Assembly: GCF_004119445.1 (NCBI RefSeq)
Contig: NZ_QICI01000010.1
Span: 62,001-126,000 of the forward strand
Length of the DNA: 64,000 nt
Reading direction: 5' to 3'
Source: Chryseobacterium sp. CH21
GTDB taxonomy: Bacteria; Bacteroidota; Bacteroidia; Flavobacteriales; Weeksellaceae
Under the pieces are notes generated by a model. The model saw nothing but the letters and a program-made list of their open reading frames with translations, had not been told where the DNA came from and did no database searches. Below, in pieces: positions 8,766 to 17,455 of this stretch; the stretch's first letter is position 1, and each line of letters starts with the position of its first letter. A program made the translations under genes and the position numbers.

Positions 8766-9344
8766 TCATTTCAAATTTTTTAAAATTCTGTTCAAGCTTC
8801 TCACCGCAATTCCCAGATAAGCTGCCATATCTTCTTTGGAAATCTGAATATTCTGCTTCGACTGCATTTGCAGCAGCTGTTTTAAGGTATGCTCTACCGT
8901 ATATAACTGTTGATAGGATGCTCTGCTGGAAGTATTGATAATACGTTCCGCAAAAGATTCTAAAAGAAGATTGTTCAGGGTAAGATCATTTTTAATCAAA
9001 GCTTTAAAAGCAGGAATCTTTATTGCATACACCGTAACTTCCGTGAGCGCTTCAATACTGCACAGACAGTTTATATTCTTGATCAATTCCACTTCTCCTA
9101 TTACTTCCCCGCTCCCCAGAAATTCTACGATATATTCTTTTCCGTTCTCTTCAACAAAATAACACTTGACAATTCCTTTTTTAATCAGCATGACATGGGT
9201 GGGCTGATGATCCTGTATCAATATTTTATCTCCTGCTGAAAAAGATTTTACTGTAATATCATTACTACCGTTCTGCTTTCCATACAGCTCGTCAAGATAG
9301 TTCAAAAATGTCTGATTCGTCCTTAACATATTCACCTGGGACAA
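8766..9344 (-). CDS. Crp/Fnr-family transcriptional regulator
   Basis: This 192-residue regulator has an N-terminal cyclic-nucleotide-binding-type beta-roll (about residues 25-120; ILIQDHQPTHVMLIKKGIVK and GSGEVIGEVELI) and a C-terminal winged helix-turn-helix ending KEDMAAYLGIAVRSLNRILK. There is no four-Cys iron-sulphur pattern, so it is not a classical oxygen-sensing Fnr. The ligand is unknown. The reading start is the first ATG; a second Met five residues later (MLRTN) is equally possible. It is divergent from the HAD hydrolase at 9406 with only about 60 bases between, so one intergenic region probably serves both genes. Confidence 0.88.
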   Translation of the reverse strand: MSQVNMLRTNQTFLNYLDELYGKQNGSNDITVKSFSAGDKILIQDHQPTHVMLIKKGIVKCYFVEENGKEYIVEFLGSGEVIGEVELIKNINCLCSIEALTEVTVYAIKIPAFKALIKNDLTLNNLLLESFAERIINTSSRASYQQLYTVEHTLKQLLQMQSKQNIQISKEDMAAYLGIAVRSLNRILKNLK

Positions 9345-9405
9345 ATGTCCTTTGCTTATTGAAATTTTATATTGAATTTTGAAGTCAGAAAATTACAAAA
9401 CAAAA

Positions 9406-10095
9406 ATGAATAATCATATTACAACCATTGCTTTTGACGCGGATGATACGCTTTGGGTCAACGAACCTTACTTTCAGGAAGCAGAGAAAGAATTCTGCAG
9501 ACTGCTTGAAGATTATCTTCCGCAACATTCGGTATCACAGGAATTGTTTAAAACAGAAATGCAGAATCTTCATTTGTATGGTTACGGAGTGAAAGGATTC
9601 ATGCTTTGTATGATTGAAACCATCGGTAGAGTTTCCAATAACACAGCATCATTAGAATTGGTCAACAAAGCGATTCAACTAGGCCAGGAACTTCTCCAGA
9701 AGCCTATTGAACTTTTGGATGGCGTTACAGAAACTCTTGAAAGTTTAAAGGGAAAATACAGGCTGGTTGTGGCTACAAAAGGAGATCTTCTGGATCAGGA
9801 GCGTAAACTGAAAAATTCGGGATTACAGGATTATTTCCATCATATTGAAATCATGAGTGATAAAAAAGATAATGATTATAAAAAACTGTTGAAACATCTG
9901 GACTGTCAGCCCGAAAACTTTCTGATGCTCGGAAATTCTATCAAATCGGATATTTTACCGGTACTGGAAATTGGAGGTTCTGCTGCTCATATTCCTTATC
10001 ATGTGACATGGAGCCATGAACAGCATGATGTTAATCTGGAACATCCTAATTTTATGGAGCTTAAGAGCGTTGATAAGATTTTGAAGCATCTTTAA
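9406..10095 (+). CDS. HAD-superfamily hydrolase
   Basis: This cytoplasmic HAD-fold phosphatase-like protein (229 residues) has motif I as FDADDTLW at residues 8-15, a helical cap, motif II around VVATKGD, and the late KKL...LMLGNSIKSDI block that carries the Lys and the acidic motif IV. The ATG at 9406 is preferred to an upstream TTG at 9379, because the domain's first beta-strand starts immediately after it. It is divergent from the Crp/Fnr gene. The substrate cannot be read; HAD proteins of this C1-cap type act on small phosphorylated metabolites. Confidence 0.87.
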   Translation: MNNHITTIAFDADDTLWVNEPYFQEAEKEFCRLLEDYLPQHSVSQELFKTEMQNLHLYGYGVKGFMLCMIETIGRVSNNTASLELVNKAIQLGQELLQKPIELLDGVTETLESLKGKYRLVVATKGDLLDQERKLKNSGLQDYFHHIEIMSDKKDNDYKKLLKHLDCQPENFLMLGNSIKSDILPVLEIGGSAAHIPYHVTWSHEQHDVNLEHPNFMELKSVDKILKHL

Positions 10096-10193
10096 TTTTT
10101 TTAACCATTAAGTTTTATGAAGAGGATAAGATGATTAAGATGAGCTTCGCTTTAAGTTTTAATACAACTTCCTTATTATATTTTTTAATCAAA

Positions 10194-10226
10194 AAAAGAG
10201 ACTGTTTATAGTAAACAGTCTCTTTT
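10194..10226. terminator. Bidirectional terminator between the HAD and S9 peptidase genes
   Basis: A 15-bp perfect stem (10194-10208 with 10212-10226; core AGAGACTGTTTA) and 3-base loop carries A on one side and T on the other, so it can stop transcripts from both convergent genes. Confidence 0.88.
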
Positions 10227-10231
10227 ATCAT

Positions 10232-12633
10232 TTATTTCTTCAGGCACTTTTCAAGGAACTGATCCTGTTCCCATAAAAGGTGGAAGATATTTTCTTTGGC
10301 CTGATATCCGTGGGCTTCTTTTGGAAGAAGAACCATTTTCACCGGAGCACCCAGATTTTTCAATGCCTGGAAATATCTTTCCGTCTGCAAAGTAAATGTT
10401 CCAGGGTTGTTATCTGCATCACCATGAATCAGAAGAAGCGGAGTTTTCATTTTATCTGCATTCATGAATGGAGACATCTTGTTATAAATATCCGGAATAT
10501 CCCAATAGTTTCTCTGCTCGCTCTGGAACCCAAATGGTGTCAAAGTTCTGTTATACGCTCCACTTCTTGCAATTCCACATGCAAAAAGATCAGAATGTGT
10601 AAGAAGGTTTGCGGTCATAAATGCACCATAAGAATGTCCTCCTACAGCGACTTTCTTTCTATCGATATACCCAAGATGATCTACAGCATCAATTGCTGCA
10701 GCAGCATTGGCTACCAATTGAGGAATAAATGTATCATTAGGCTCTGTTTTTCCTTCACCGATAATAGGGAAAGCGGCATCATCAAGGACAGCATACCCTT
10801 TCGTTGTCCAGTATACAAAAGATCCGTAGTATGGGAATGTAAAATCATTCGGGTTTTGGGTGTTCTGTCCTGCAGTATTTTTATCTTTATATTCTGTAGG
10901 ATAAGCCCAGATCAACAATGGAAGCTTCTCTTTTTTTGCTTTTCTGTCATAATTGGCAGGAAGATAAAGGGTTCCAGTTAAGGTAACTCCATCATTTCTC
11001 TTGTAAGTAATTACTTCTTTGTAAACGTCTTTGATGCTTTCAAAAGGGTTTGCAAAGTTGGTTACCGCTTCTGCTTTGTTAGATTTGATATTCTTTTTGA
11101 AGTAATTAGGATAAAGGCTTGGTGACTGTTGAGTCGTAAGAATTTCCCCCTTTGAAGCGTTAAGAATATCAATTATTTCTTCTTTACCGTTCTTTACATT
11201 AGAAGTGTAAAGTCTTTTCTTTTTCAACGATTTCACATCCATTTCATCAATAAAAGGATGCTGCCCGTCTTTGGTAAACCCGTCTCCGATAAGATAGGCT
11301 TTACCACCTTTCATATCGATTACATATCTTCCGTACTGGTTTTTCGTGGTGTTGAAATTTCCAGGATCACTGTAAACATCCTGATAATTTCTGTCATCAA
11401 AAACTTTAGATTCTCCGTTATTGGTATCTATAAGGTAAGATTTTGTATTTCTTGTATCATACCAGCCTTCAGAAACAATAGCATAATGATCATTAGTCCA
11501 AACCACATCATCATATCTCTGTTTTGTTTTGAAGAAAGATTTCGGAGCTGCTGTAAATGGAGCTTCCCATGTAAAAACCTCGTCTCTGTAATCTGCTGCT
11601 TTAGACTGATCTCCTCCATCCAAAGCTTCAGCATAGGTAATCGTTGCAGGAGCATCACTTCTCCAGGCCATATCTCTTTTTCCTGTTCTTACGGATGAGA
11701 AACCTTTCGGCATAATTTCATTCAAAGGAACATCATTTACTGTTTTTACAGCATTTCCTTTCATATCATACACCACTGTTGTTGATGGGAACCTGTTCAA
11801 CGGAACGATATAAGAAAATGGTTTTTTGATGGTTGTAGCCATCAGATAATTACCGTCTGGGGAAAAACTTAGGCCGGCATACATATCCTGATCTTTCAGT
11901 TTCTTAAGATTTCCTGTAAGATCTACACTGTAGATTTCCGAAGCAGTAAGCGTTTCAAAGTTTTTCTCATCTTGAGGATTTTTCAAAAGATCCTGATATG
12001 TTCTGTTTTGAGAAACTTTACCGTCTGCTGTTGAAACAATCGGGCCTGTCGGAAGGTCTTTGCTTGCATCAATAAGAGCAGGTCTGTTTTGCGGAATTGC
12101 TCTGATCAGGAAGCTTTGAGAGTCATTATACCATACATAAGGCATTCCTAAATTGGCATTCAGATTATCTGCAGTAATTTTTTTGGCAGCAGCGGTTTCC
12201 ATATCCACTACCCAAAGCTCTACTCCTTTAGCTGTTGTATTGGTAAATGCCAGCTTTTTTCATCCGGAGAAAATGAAACATAGGTAATTTTCGGATTGGA
12301 AGGCAGATTTTTTACCTGAATCTCATTTTTATCATTGATCTTTCTGATCTTCAGATTATTCGAGTAGGTAGTACTGCTTGAAATATTGGTAACCGGATTA
12401 ATTCTTAGTCCTCCAAGTTTCATTTCCTGCTGACTAAGATCTTCCAGTGTTTTATATGTTGGACGATACGTAAAAACCACCCAATCTTTTTTGCTGTTCA
12501 TCAGAACGCTTGGCGGTCTTTGATAGTCTGCCAGTTTTAAAATCTCTGCAGAGGGTTTCTGGTAAGTGATATTCTCCTGTGCATCATAAAAATTGAGAAA
12601 TGCCAGAAGGCAGATGGTCAGTTTTATCTTCAT
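10232..12633 (-). pseudogene. S9 (prolyl-oligopeptidase/glutamyl-peptidase-like) serine peptidase, frameshifted
   Basis: Two adjoining frames (12633-12220 and 12208-10232) form one secreted peptidase of about 800 residues. The N-terminal piece has a signal peptide (MKIKLTICLLAFLNFYDAQ) and the start of the beta-propeller. The second has the rest of the propeller and the alpha/beta-hydrolase domain, with nucleophile Ser in GGHSYGAF, Asp in HGDADNNPGT and His in EAHGYQ. Adding one A to the coding-strand A-run (plus strand T6 at 12255-12260) restores FSPDEKKLAFTN and joins the frames exactly. A sequencing deletion is therefore as likely as a real mutation. The family resembles S9D glutamyl endopeptidases. 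It diverges from the small GG-leader peptide gene 120 bases away. Confidence 0.88.
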
Positions 12634-12752
12634 ATAAATTCATTTTCTACGAATGTAGTGAATTTTGAAAGATTTATAAAATCAAATAAATAAGACACTT
12701 TTTAGTGTTGTATTTATTTTTTTATTACATTTATCTTACAAATTAAAATAAT

Positions 12753-12902
12753 ATGAAAAATTTAAAAAAATTATCAAAAGTACATTTAAAAACAATCAAC
12801 GGCGGAAGTGCCCCATTATGTGATCCAGGATTCATGGCTTGCAGAAGAAGAGATGAAAACGGAAAACTGATCTGGGATTGCTTACCTAACTGCAATTATT
12901 AA
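12753..12902 (+). CDS. GG-leader 'bacteriocin-like' peptide, 49 residues
   Basis: The ATG at 12753 opens a 49-residue frame with a 18-residue leader that starts MKNLKKLSKVHLKTINGG. The double Gly before a Ser is the classical cleavage point of peptidase-containing ABC exporters. The 31-residue core is Cys-rich (C23, C30, C43, C47) with a basic RRR patch and ends PNCNY, so two disulphides are possible. Such leaders are recurrent in Chryseobacterium and relatives, where they are labelled bacteriocin-like; activity is not shown. A strong terminator follows 8 bases after the stop, supporting a real monocistronic gene. No modification enzyme or C39-type exporter is in the window. The only close neighbour is the divergent S9 peptidase. 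Confidence 0.8.
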   Translation: MKNLKKLSKVHLKTINGGSAPLCDPGFMACRRRDENGKLIWDCLPNCNY

Positions 12903-12910
12903 GAACAGAC

Positions 12911-12944
12911 AAGGCGCTTCAATTTCTGAAGCGCCTTGTTTTAT
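12911..12944 (+). terminator. Rho-independent terminator of the GG-leader peptide gene
   Basis: A perfect 10-bp stem AAGGCGCTTC/GAAGCGCCTT (12911-12920 with 12928-12937), 7-base loop, then GTTTTATTTT. It starts 9 bases after the peptide's stop codon. Confidence 0.9.
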
Positions 12945-12967
12945 TTTGTATTGTTCTTATTCTAAAA

Positions 12968-13396
12968 TTACCATTCTGAGGCTCTTTTTCTTCTCTCAAT
13001 CATATGATCTACTGAGATCTTTCCTGCTCCGATTACCATCAATAAAAGATAAACGGAAAGGTAAACGAGAGCCATTTCTCTTTTTTCAAAAGGATCTGCA
13101 CCATGCACCACAAACCCAGCAATGGCCATCGTAAAGATCAAAAACCCTAAAGAAACTCTTGTAAAAAGCCCTAATATAAGGAGTATTGAACATGCAAATT
13201 CAGCAAAAACCGTAAGGATCAGTGATATCTGAGGGCCCAGTCCCATAAAATCGAAAAACTCGATTTTACCGCCTGCCAATAGCATCTGAAGTTTTGGAAA
13301 GCCATGAGAAAGCATCGCAAAACCTACAAACACTCTCACCACTAATAAAACAATATCTTTAGGTATTGAGCTTGAATTTGAATTATTATAGTTCAT
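12968..13396 (-). CDS. DoxX-family membrane protein
   Basis: This 142-residue inner-membrane protein has four hydrophobic segments and the DoxX-family pattern: LLVVRVFVGFAMLSHGFPKL at the N-terminal helix, then FAEFACSILLILGLFTRV and a FTMAIAGFVVHG helix. DoxX proteins are small quinone- or thiol-linked membrane proteins whose exact role is mostly undefined. The C-terminus is short and charged (HMIERRKRASEW). It reads in the same direction as era, which ends 65 bases upstream of its start, so the two could share transcripts. Family is secure, function unknown. Confidence 0.88.
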   Translation of the reverse strand: MNYNNSNSSSIPKDIVLLVVRVFVGFAMLSHGFPKLQMLLAGGKIEFFDFMGLGPQISLILTVFAEFACSILLILGLFTRVSLGFLIFTMAIAGFVVHGADPFEKREMALVYLSVYLLLMVIGAGKISVDHMIERRKRASEW

Positions 13397-13461
13397 GTAC
13401 TAAAAATTTATACTAAGGTAATGAAAATCTTTTAATACAACGGGATTCCGGCGGTTTTAGT

Positions 13462-14337
13462 TTAACGGTAACCGAAATTTTTAAGATCTCTGTCGTTCTT
13501 TCTCCAATCTTTTTTCACTTTTACAAATAGATTTAAGTGAATTTTTTTGGTGAAGAATTTCTCAAGGTCCATTCTTGCTTCTGTTCCCACTTTTTTGATA
13601 GCCTCCCCTTTGTGCCCGATAATAATTCCTTTCTGAGTATCTCTTTCTACATAAATAATAGAATCTATGAAGATAATTCCTTCTTTCTCCTTGAACTGTT
13701 CCGTTACTACTTCTACAGAATATGGAATTTCTTTATCATAATTCAGAAGAATTTTCTCACGAATTGCCTCGTTTACAAAAAATCTTTCAGGCTTATCCGT
13801 ATACTGATCTTTATCGTAATAAGGAGGATTCTCGGGAAGTAATGATTTTATTTTAGGTAAAATAACTTCTGTATTAAAGGCGTTCAATGCAGAAATAGGT
13901 AAAATTTCAGCTTTAGGAATTCTGGCATGCCAGTCTTCAACCAGTTTTTCAAGACCTGCCTGATCCGTCTGGTCTACTTTATTTAACAGAAGAAGTACGG
14001 GTACCGGGATTTTATTCAGTTTATCAATTAAAAATTCTGAAGGTTCTGCTTTATCAGTAACATCTACAATAAACAGGAAAACATCGGCATCCTGTAGAGA
14101 GTCCTTTACAAAATCCATCATTTTCTCCTGTAATCCGTATTTGGGATCCAATACTCCGGGAGTATCGGAAAATACGATCTGAAGATCATCTTCATTATAA
14201 ATTCCAAAAATTCTGTGACGGGTTGTCTGAGCTTTCTGCGTTACAATCGCCAACTTCTCTCCCATTAATTGGTTAAGTAAGGTAGATTTTCCCGCATTGG
14301 GCTTTCCAACTATATTTACAAATCCTGCTTTGTGCAT
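13462..14337 (-). CDS. era: GTPase Era
   Basis: Era is an essential GTPase that binds 16S rRNA during 30S subunit maturation. The N-terminal G domain has G1 GKPNAGKS, G3 DTPGVLD and G4 LNKVD. The C-terminal KH RNA-binding domain has the GxxG-type loop in IGHKGEAIKKVG followed by KKIHLNLFVKVKKDWR. I chose the ATG at 14337 (MHKAGFVNIVGKP), giving 291 residues, the usual length. An upstream in-frame ATG at 14574 would add 79 residues that cover the promoter box and a repeat and match nothing in Era. The -7 box at 14358-14365 lies just upstream of the chosen start. Confidence 0.97.
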   Translation of the reverse strand: MHKAGFVNIVGKPNAGKSTLLNQLMGEKLAIVTQKAQTTRHRIFGIYNEDDLQIVFSDTPGVLDPKYGLQEKMMDFVKDSLQDADVFLFIVDVTDKAEPSEFLIDKLNKIPVPVLLLLNKVDQTDQAGLEKLVEDWHARIPKAEILPISALNAFNTEVILPKIKSLLPENPPYYDKDQYTDKPERFFVNEAIREKILLNYDKEIPYSVEVVTEQFKEKEGIIFIDSIIYVERDTQKGIIIGHKGEAIKKVGTEARMDLEKFFTKKIHLNLFVKVKKDWRKNDRDLKNFGYR

Positions 14338-14357
14338 AAAAATAATATTACGAACTG

Positions 14358-14365
14358 CAAAGTTA
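14358..14365 (-). promoter_or_regulatory. -7 box (TAACTTTG) of era
   Basis: On the minus strand TAACTTTG matches TAnnTTTG exactly, about 20 bases upstream of the era ATG at 14337. It also argues against the longer start at 14574. Confidence 0.5.
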
Positions 14366-14455
14366 GTAAAACAAAATTGGTCTTTACGGTTAATCTTAAT
14401 TTTTAAAGAAAAAAGAGAGTTATATTGTGAAATACAGGATTGTAAAAGCTCAAAC

Positions 14456-14515
14456 CACCCCGTCAAAAATTCTCTGAATTTTCGACACCCCTCCAATGGA
14501 GGGGAATCTTGCTCT
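14456..14515. repeat. Dispersed-type intergenic repeat with CCCCTCC/GGAGGGG hairpin
   Basis: In the 321-base gap between era and the Crp/Fnr gene, a 7-bp perfect stem (14488-14494 with 14498-14504, 3-base loop) is preceded by a CCCCGTCAAAAATTCTCTG segment and followed by AATCTTGCTC. This composition differs from the low-GC surroundings and looks like a dispersed repeat of the genus. Otherwise the gap holds only the two promoters. Confidence 0.5.
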
Positions 14516-14612
14516 TTCCGTTGTAATATTGACAATAAATAAATTGAATTCGGAAGAGTTTTGATTATATGCACTGCAATATTTCTTATAAAAATTACCC
14601 CATAATTTTGTA

Positions 14613-14639
14613 TTGCATTAGTTAAAACTGATATTTTTG
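14613..14639 (+). promoter_or_regulatory. Promoter of the second Crp/Fnr gene
   Basis: TTG at 14613-14615 and TATTTTTG at 14632-14639 are separated by 16 bases, a good fit to the Bacteroidota -33/-7 arrangement. The gene starts 19 bases downstream. Confidence 0.5.
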
Positions 14640-14658
14640 ACTATTAGAATTCATCTTT

Positions 14659-15222
14659 ATGAATATAGACCAGATTCTTGACAAGGTTTACCTTCTTCCT
14701 GAAGCATCGAAAAACAGTTTAAAAGAGCACATCACAGAGGTTTCGCATCCTAAAGGCTTTTGTCTGATGGAAGCTGATAAAGTGATTCCTTATCTGTATT
14801 TTATCCGAAAAGGAATTGCGCGAGCGTACTCTTCAACGGCTGACAATGATATCACTTTTTGGTTCGGGAGTGAGGGGCAATGCATTCTTTCTATGAAAAG
14901 CTATGTAGAAGATAAACCCGGCTATGAAAGCATCGAATTACTGGAAGACTGCGATCTGTATAGGATGGAAACAGAGAATCTTCGAAAACTCTTCAATGAA
15001 GACATTCATATTGCCAACTGGGGAAGAAAACTGGCAGAAGCAGAGATGATAAAGTCTGAAGAACTGATTATTTCACGACAATTCAAAACTTCACTGGAAC
15101 GTTATAAAGATATTATGGCTTATCAGCCTGACTTATTGAAAAGGGTTCAGCTTGGTTATATCGCTTCTTATCTTGGGATTACGCAGGTGAGTTTGAGTAG
15201 AATTCGGGCGGAGATAAAATAA
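14659..15222 (+). CDS. Crp/Fnr-family transcriptional regulator
   Basis: This 187-residue regulator has the sensory beta-roll (about residues 20-115; VIPYLYFIRKGIARAYS and TFWFGSEGQCILSM) and a short C-terminal helix-turn-helix, GYIASYLGITQVSLSRIRAE. The Cys present do not form an Fnr iron-sulphur pattern. This compact type is very common in Flavobacteriia, usually with unknown effectors and often autoregulated or acting on an adjacent transporter. Here the next gene on the strand is an SMR exporter 226 bases away, across a repeat. A link is possible but not shown. Confidence 0.88.
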   Translation: MNIDQILDKVYLLPEASKNSLKEHITEVSHPKGFCLMEADKVIPYLYFIRKGIARAYSSTADNDITFWFGSEGQCILSMKSYVEDKPGYESIELLEDCDLYRMETENLRKLFNEDIHIANWGRKLAEAEMIKSEELIISRQFKTSLERYKDIMAYQPDLLKRVQLGYIASYLGITQVSLSRIRAEIK

Positions 15223-15232
15223 TCTCGATTTT

Positions 15233-15362
15233 GAGGATGGAAGATAGATGCTATGATAGCCGATTAAGAAATCTCGCTCAATTTTATTAATTAAATGAGA
15301 ATGCTAAGTAGTTATCATATGAGAAAATAACTTCCAGCCTCCAGCTCCCATCTTCCCTCCTC
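15233..15362. repeat. Imperfect inverted repeat between Crp/Fnr and SMR genes
   Basis: GAGGATGGAAGAT (15233-15245) and ATCTTCCCTCCTC (15350-15362) pair at 12 of 13 positions. The right arm sits in a CTTCCAGCCTCCAGCTCCC context typical of dispersed intergenic repeats in this group. Confidence 0.45.
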
Positions 15363-15448
15363 TAAAAATATTCTCAATTTCATTTTTAACAATTGTAAAA
15401 TTTTTTCTCCATTCAAATCCAGAAATTTGCAGGAGTAAAAATTTAAAA

Positions 15449-15781
15449 ATGAATTGGTTAATATTAGTTATCGCGGGATTATTTGAAGTGGCCTTCGCCT
15501 CATGTCTGGGAAAGGCAAAAGAAACATCAGGAACGGAGATGTACCTGTGGTATACCGGCTTTTTGATAACAATGACAATCAGTATGCTTTTGCTGATCAA
15601 AGCGACTCAAACGCTGCCTATCGGTACTGCTTATGCGGTATGGACAGGAATCGGGGCTGTGGGAACTGCTTTAATGGGAATTATTTTCTTTAAGGATCCT
15701 GTAAGCTTTTGGAGAGTTTTCTTCATTGTAACGCTTATTGGTTCTGTTGTAGGATTAAAAGCTGTATCTTCATCACACTAG
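15449..15781 (+). CDS. SMR-family small exporter (SugE/Gdx-like)
   Basis: This 110-residue, four-helix inner-membrane protein belongs to the small multidrug resistance family, which works as an antiparallel dimer exchanging protons for cations. The essential Glu is E13 in AGLFEVAFA. The helix-3 segment LPIGTAYAVWTGIGAVGTA is closest to the SugE/Gdx branch, which exports guanidinium in other bacteria. However, the helix-1 residues after Glu (FASCLGKAKE) differ from typical Gdx, so the substrate is uncertain. No guanidine riboswitch was recognised upstream. A terminator follows directly. Confidence 0.9.
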   Translation: MNWLILVIAGLFEVAFASCLGKAKETSGTEMYLWYTGFLITMTISMLLLIKATQTLPIGTAYAVWTGIGAVGTALMGIIFFKDPVSFWRVFFIVTLIGSVVGLKAVSSSH

Positions 15782-15816
15782 AGAGTGCATAAACTTCTAT
15801 CTATATTTAAAAATGG

Positions 15817-15847
15817 AAACCGTCTTCTTAGTGAAGGCGGTTTTTTT
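15817..15847 (+). terminator. Rho-independent terminator after the SMR gene
   Basis: An 11-bp stem with one G-T pair (15817-15827 with 15833-15843; AAACCGTCTTC/GAAGGCGGTTT) and a 5-base loop continues into a T run. Confidence 0.85.
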
Positions 15848-15922
15848 AATCATTTTTTATCATGATTAAATTGAATCAGGAAAAAGAAATTCTTTTATAT
15901 CTTTACCACAAACTTTTAACTT

Positions 15923-16633
15923 ATGAAAAAAATTCTATTCCTTTTAGTAGGCGGTTTACTGACTGCCCAGCAAACCTCCGAATTACTTTCCAATACCTGG
16001 TATATTTCCAAAATGGCAACAAGCAGCGGACAGACCACGAATACTCCATTAATTGATAACGGAGTTCCCCCTACTACCTTCAATTCAGCTGGAGGGACAA
16101 GTTATGTTATTAATTCCAAATATTACAATACTTCTATGATGGGTTTCGGGGTTATGCCGGGAAGCAACAATCTTATCAAAACATCGAGTTCATGCACTCT
16201 TTTGTTTTATAACGGAGGTAATGCAGCCCCTGTACGTGCTTATGATCAGAAAAACTGTGATATTTATGGTTTAGGAGCTTACGCATCAATATACAGCTAC
16301 CAAATTATAACCAACGGCAACGTAAAGACTTTAATAATGACAGACCCTTCAGGAAATAAGATCTACTATAACAATACTGACCAATTGAGTACTAAGGAAG
16401 TTGCTGCAGCAACGAAAACGTTTAAAACATATCCTAACCCCGTAAAAGAGGTTTTAAACATTGAAAATATTGAGAAAAATCTTCCGCTTAAGATATACGA
16501 TCTGTCAGGGAAACTGATATTTGAAACAACCACTAACAGCAGTAAAATATCCATTGATACGAACAGCTTATCAAAGGGACAGTATGTTGTAATGGTGGAG
16601 AATTATAAGTCTTATTCTTTTATCAAAGAGTAA
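15923..16633 (+). CDS. Secreted protein with T9SS type A sorting domain
   Basis: This 236-residue exported protein has a short signal peptide (MKKILFLLVGGLLTAQ), a roughly 130-residue middle with no domain I recognise, and a type A T9SS C-terminal domain beginning near TFKTYPNPVKEVLNIEN and continuing LKIYDLSGKLIFE to the end. The middle is rich in Ser, Thr, Asn and Tyr and starts ELLSNTWYISKM, which recalls small lipocalin-like surface proteins of flavobacteria. The protein should cross the outer membrane through T9SS and be released or anchored at the surface. Its function is unknown. A strong bidirectional terminator follows. Confidence 0.82.
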   Translation: MKKILFLLVGGLLTAQQTSELLSNTWYISKMATSSGQTTNTPLIDNGVPPTTFNSAGGTSYVINSKYYNTSMMGFGVMPGSNNLIKTSSSCTLLFYNGGNAAPVRAYDQKNCDIYGLGAYASIYSYQIITNGNVKTLIMTDPSGNKIYYNNTDQLSTKEVAAATKTFKTYPNPVKEVLNIENIEKNLPLKIYDLSGKLIFETTTNSSKISIDTNSLSKGQYVVMVENYKSYSFIKE

Positions 16634-16654
16634 AAAAAGCATTTCATTCATATA

Positions 16655-16685
16655 AAACCCCGTTTCAATAGTTGAAACGGGGTTT
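16655..16685. terminator. Bidirectional terminator between T9SS cargo and methyltransferase
   Basis: A 14-bp perfect stem AAACCCCGTTTCAA/TTGAAACGGGGTTT (16655-16668 with 16672-16685) with 3-base loop lies between convergent genes. Confidence 0.85.
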
Positions 16686-16688
16686 ATC

Positions 16689-17455
16689 TTATTTTTTGTA
16701 AACTACAGGTAAGATTTCGTTATGTCTTAATCCGTATTTTTTTATTTCTTCTTCAGAGAATTTCTGTGAATAGAAGTTCTTTTCTATTTCGAAGCCTGCT
16801 TTTTTTAGGCGGTCAAAATAATCCATTCCATACCAGCGAACATGATCGTACTGTCCGAAATGTTTCTGACGTTCTTTTGGATCTTTAATAGTAAAATCTT
16901 CATAAGTTTTCTCTAATGAATTTTTCATCGGAACCTGAAGGATTCCCCATCCACCGGGTTTCATTACCCTGTACAATTCGCTCATTGCTTTTGCATCATC
17001 TTCGATATGTTCCAGAACGTGGTTACAAAAGACAATGTCAAAGCTGTCATTTTCAAAGGTAGATCCAGAATATCAGCCTTCACATCTACAATAGGAGAAT
17101 AAAGGTCTGCCGAAATATAATTCAGGTTGCTCATTCTCTTGAATTTCCTTAGAAATTCCTGTTCAGGAGCAATGTGCAGGACTTTATAATTTTTGATAAA
17201 AAAATCAGTTTCGTTTTGAAGATACAGCCACATCTGACGGTGTCTTTCCAAACTTAAAGTTCCCGGAGACAATGCATTTTCTCTTTGTTTTCCATATCCG
17301 TAAGGAAGGAATTTCCTGTAAGATCTTCCATCAATAGGATCATAGAACTGGTCTCCTTTGAAAAACTGATAAATAAGCGGTCTTGCCCAGATGCTCATTT
17401 TAATAAGCATAGGACGTGGAATTTTATTCAGTAAAAGCTTCGTTACCTTTTTCAT
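16689..17455 (-). pseudogene. Class I SAM-dependent methyltransferase, frameshifted
   Basis: Two frames (17455-16982 and 16985-16689) make one methyltransferase of about 255 residues. The upstream frame has the SAM-binding start (KVLHIAPEQEFLRKF, then YISADLYSP and VKADILDLP). The downstream one has the post-motif block MSELYRVMKPGGWGILQVPM. Restoring one base near 17055-17057 (coding CCTTTGAAA) gives DLPFENDSFDIVFCNHVLEH, the textbook motif that links the halves. It is therefore a one-base deletion, possibly of technical origin. The start ATG overlaps the map stop as TAATG, so the two are translationally coupled. Substrate unknown. Confidence 0.85.

Noticed and set aside
10280..10981. Long plus-strand open frame (233 codons)
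   Set aside because: It lies opposite the S9 peptidase catalytic domain, has no recognisable domain and an odd Cys/Ile/Arg-rich composition; a frame shadow.
12220..12633. Stand-alone 137-residue secreted protein
   Set aside because: It is the N-terminus of the S9 peptidase separated only by a one-base deletion; repairing the A run joins it exactly to the next frame.
14338..14574. 79-residue upstream extension of Era
   Set aside because: It would cover the -7 box and a repeat and matches no Era sequence; the ATG at 14337 gives the normal length.
15782..15922. Guanidine riboswitch linked to the SMR exporter
   Set aside because: No conserved riboswitch motif is visible before the exporter; only a repeat lies upstream and a terminator downstream.
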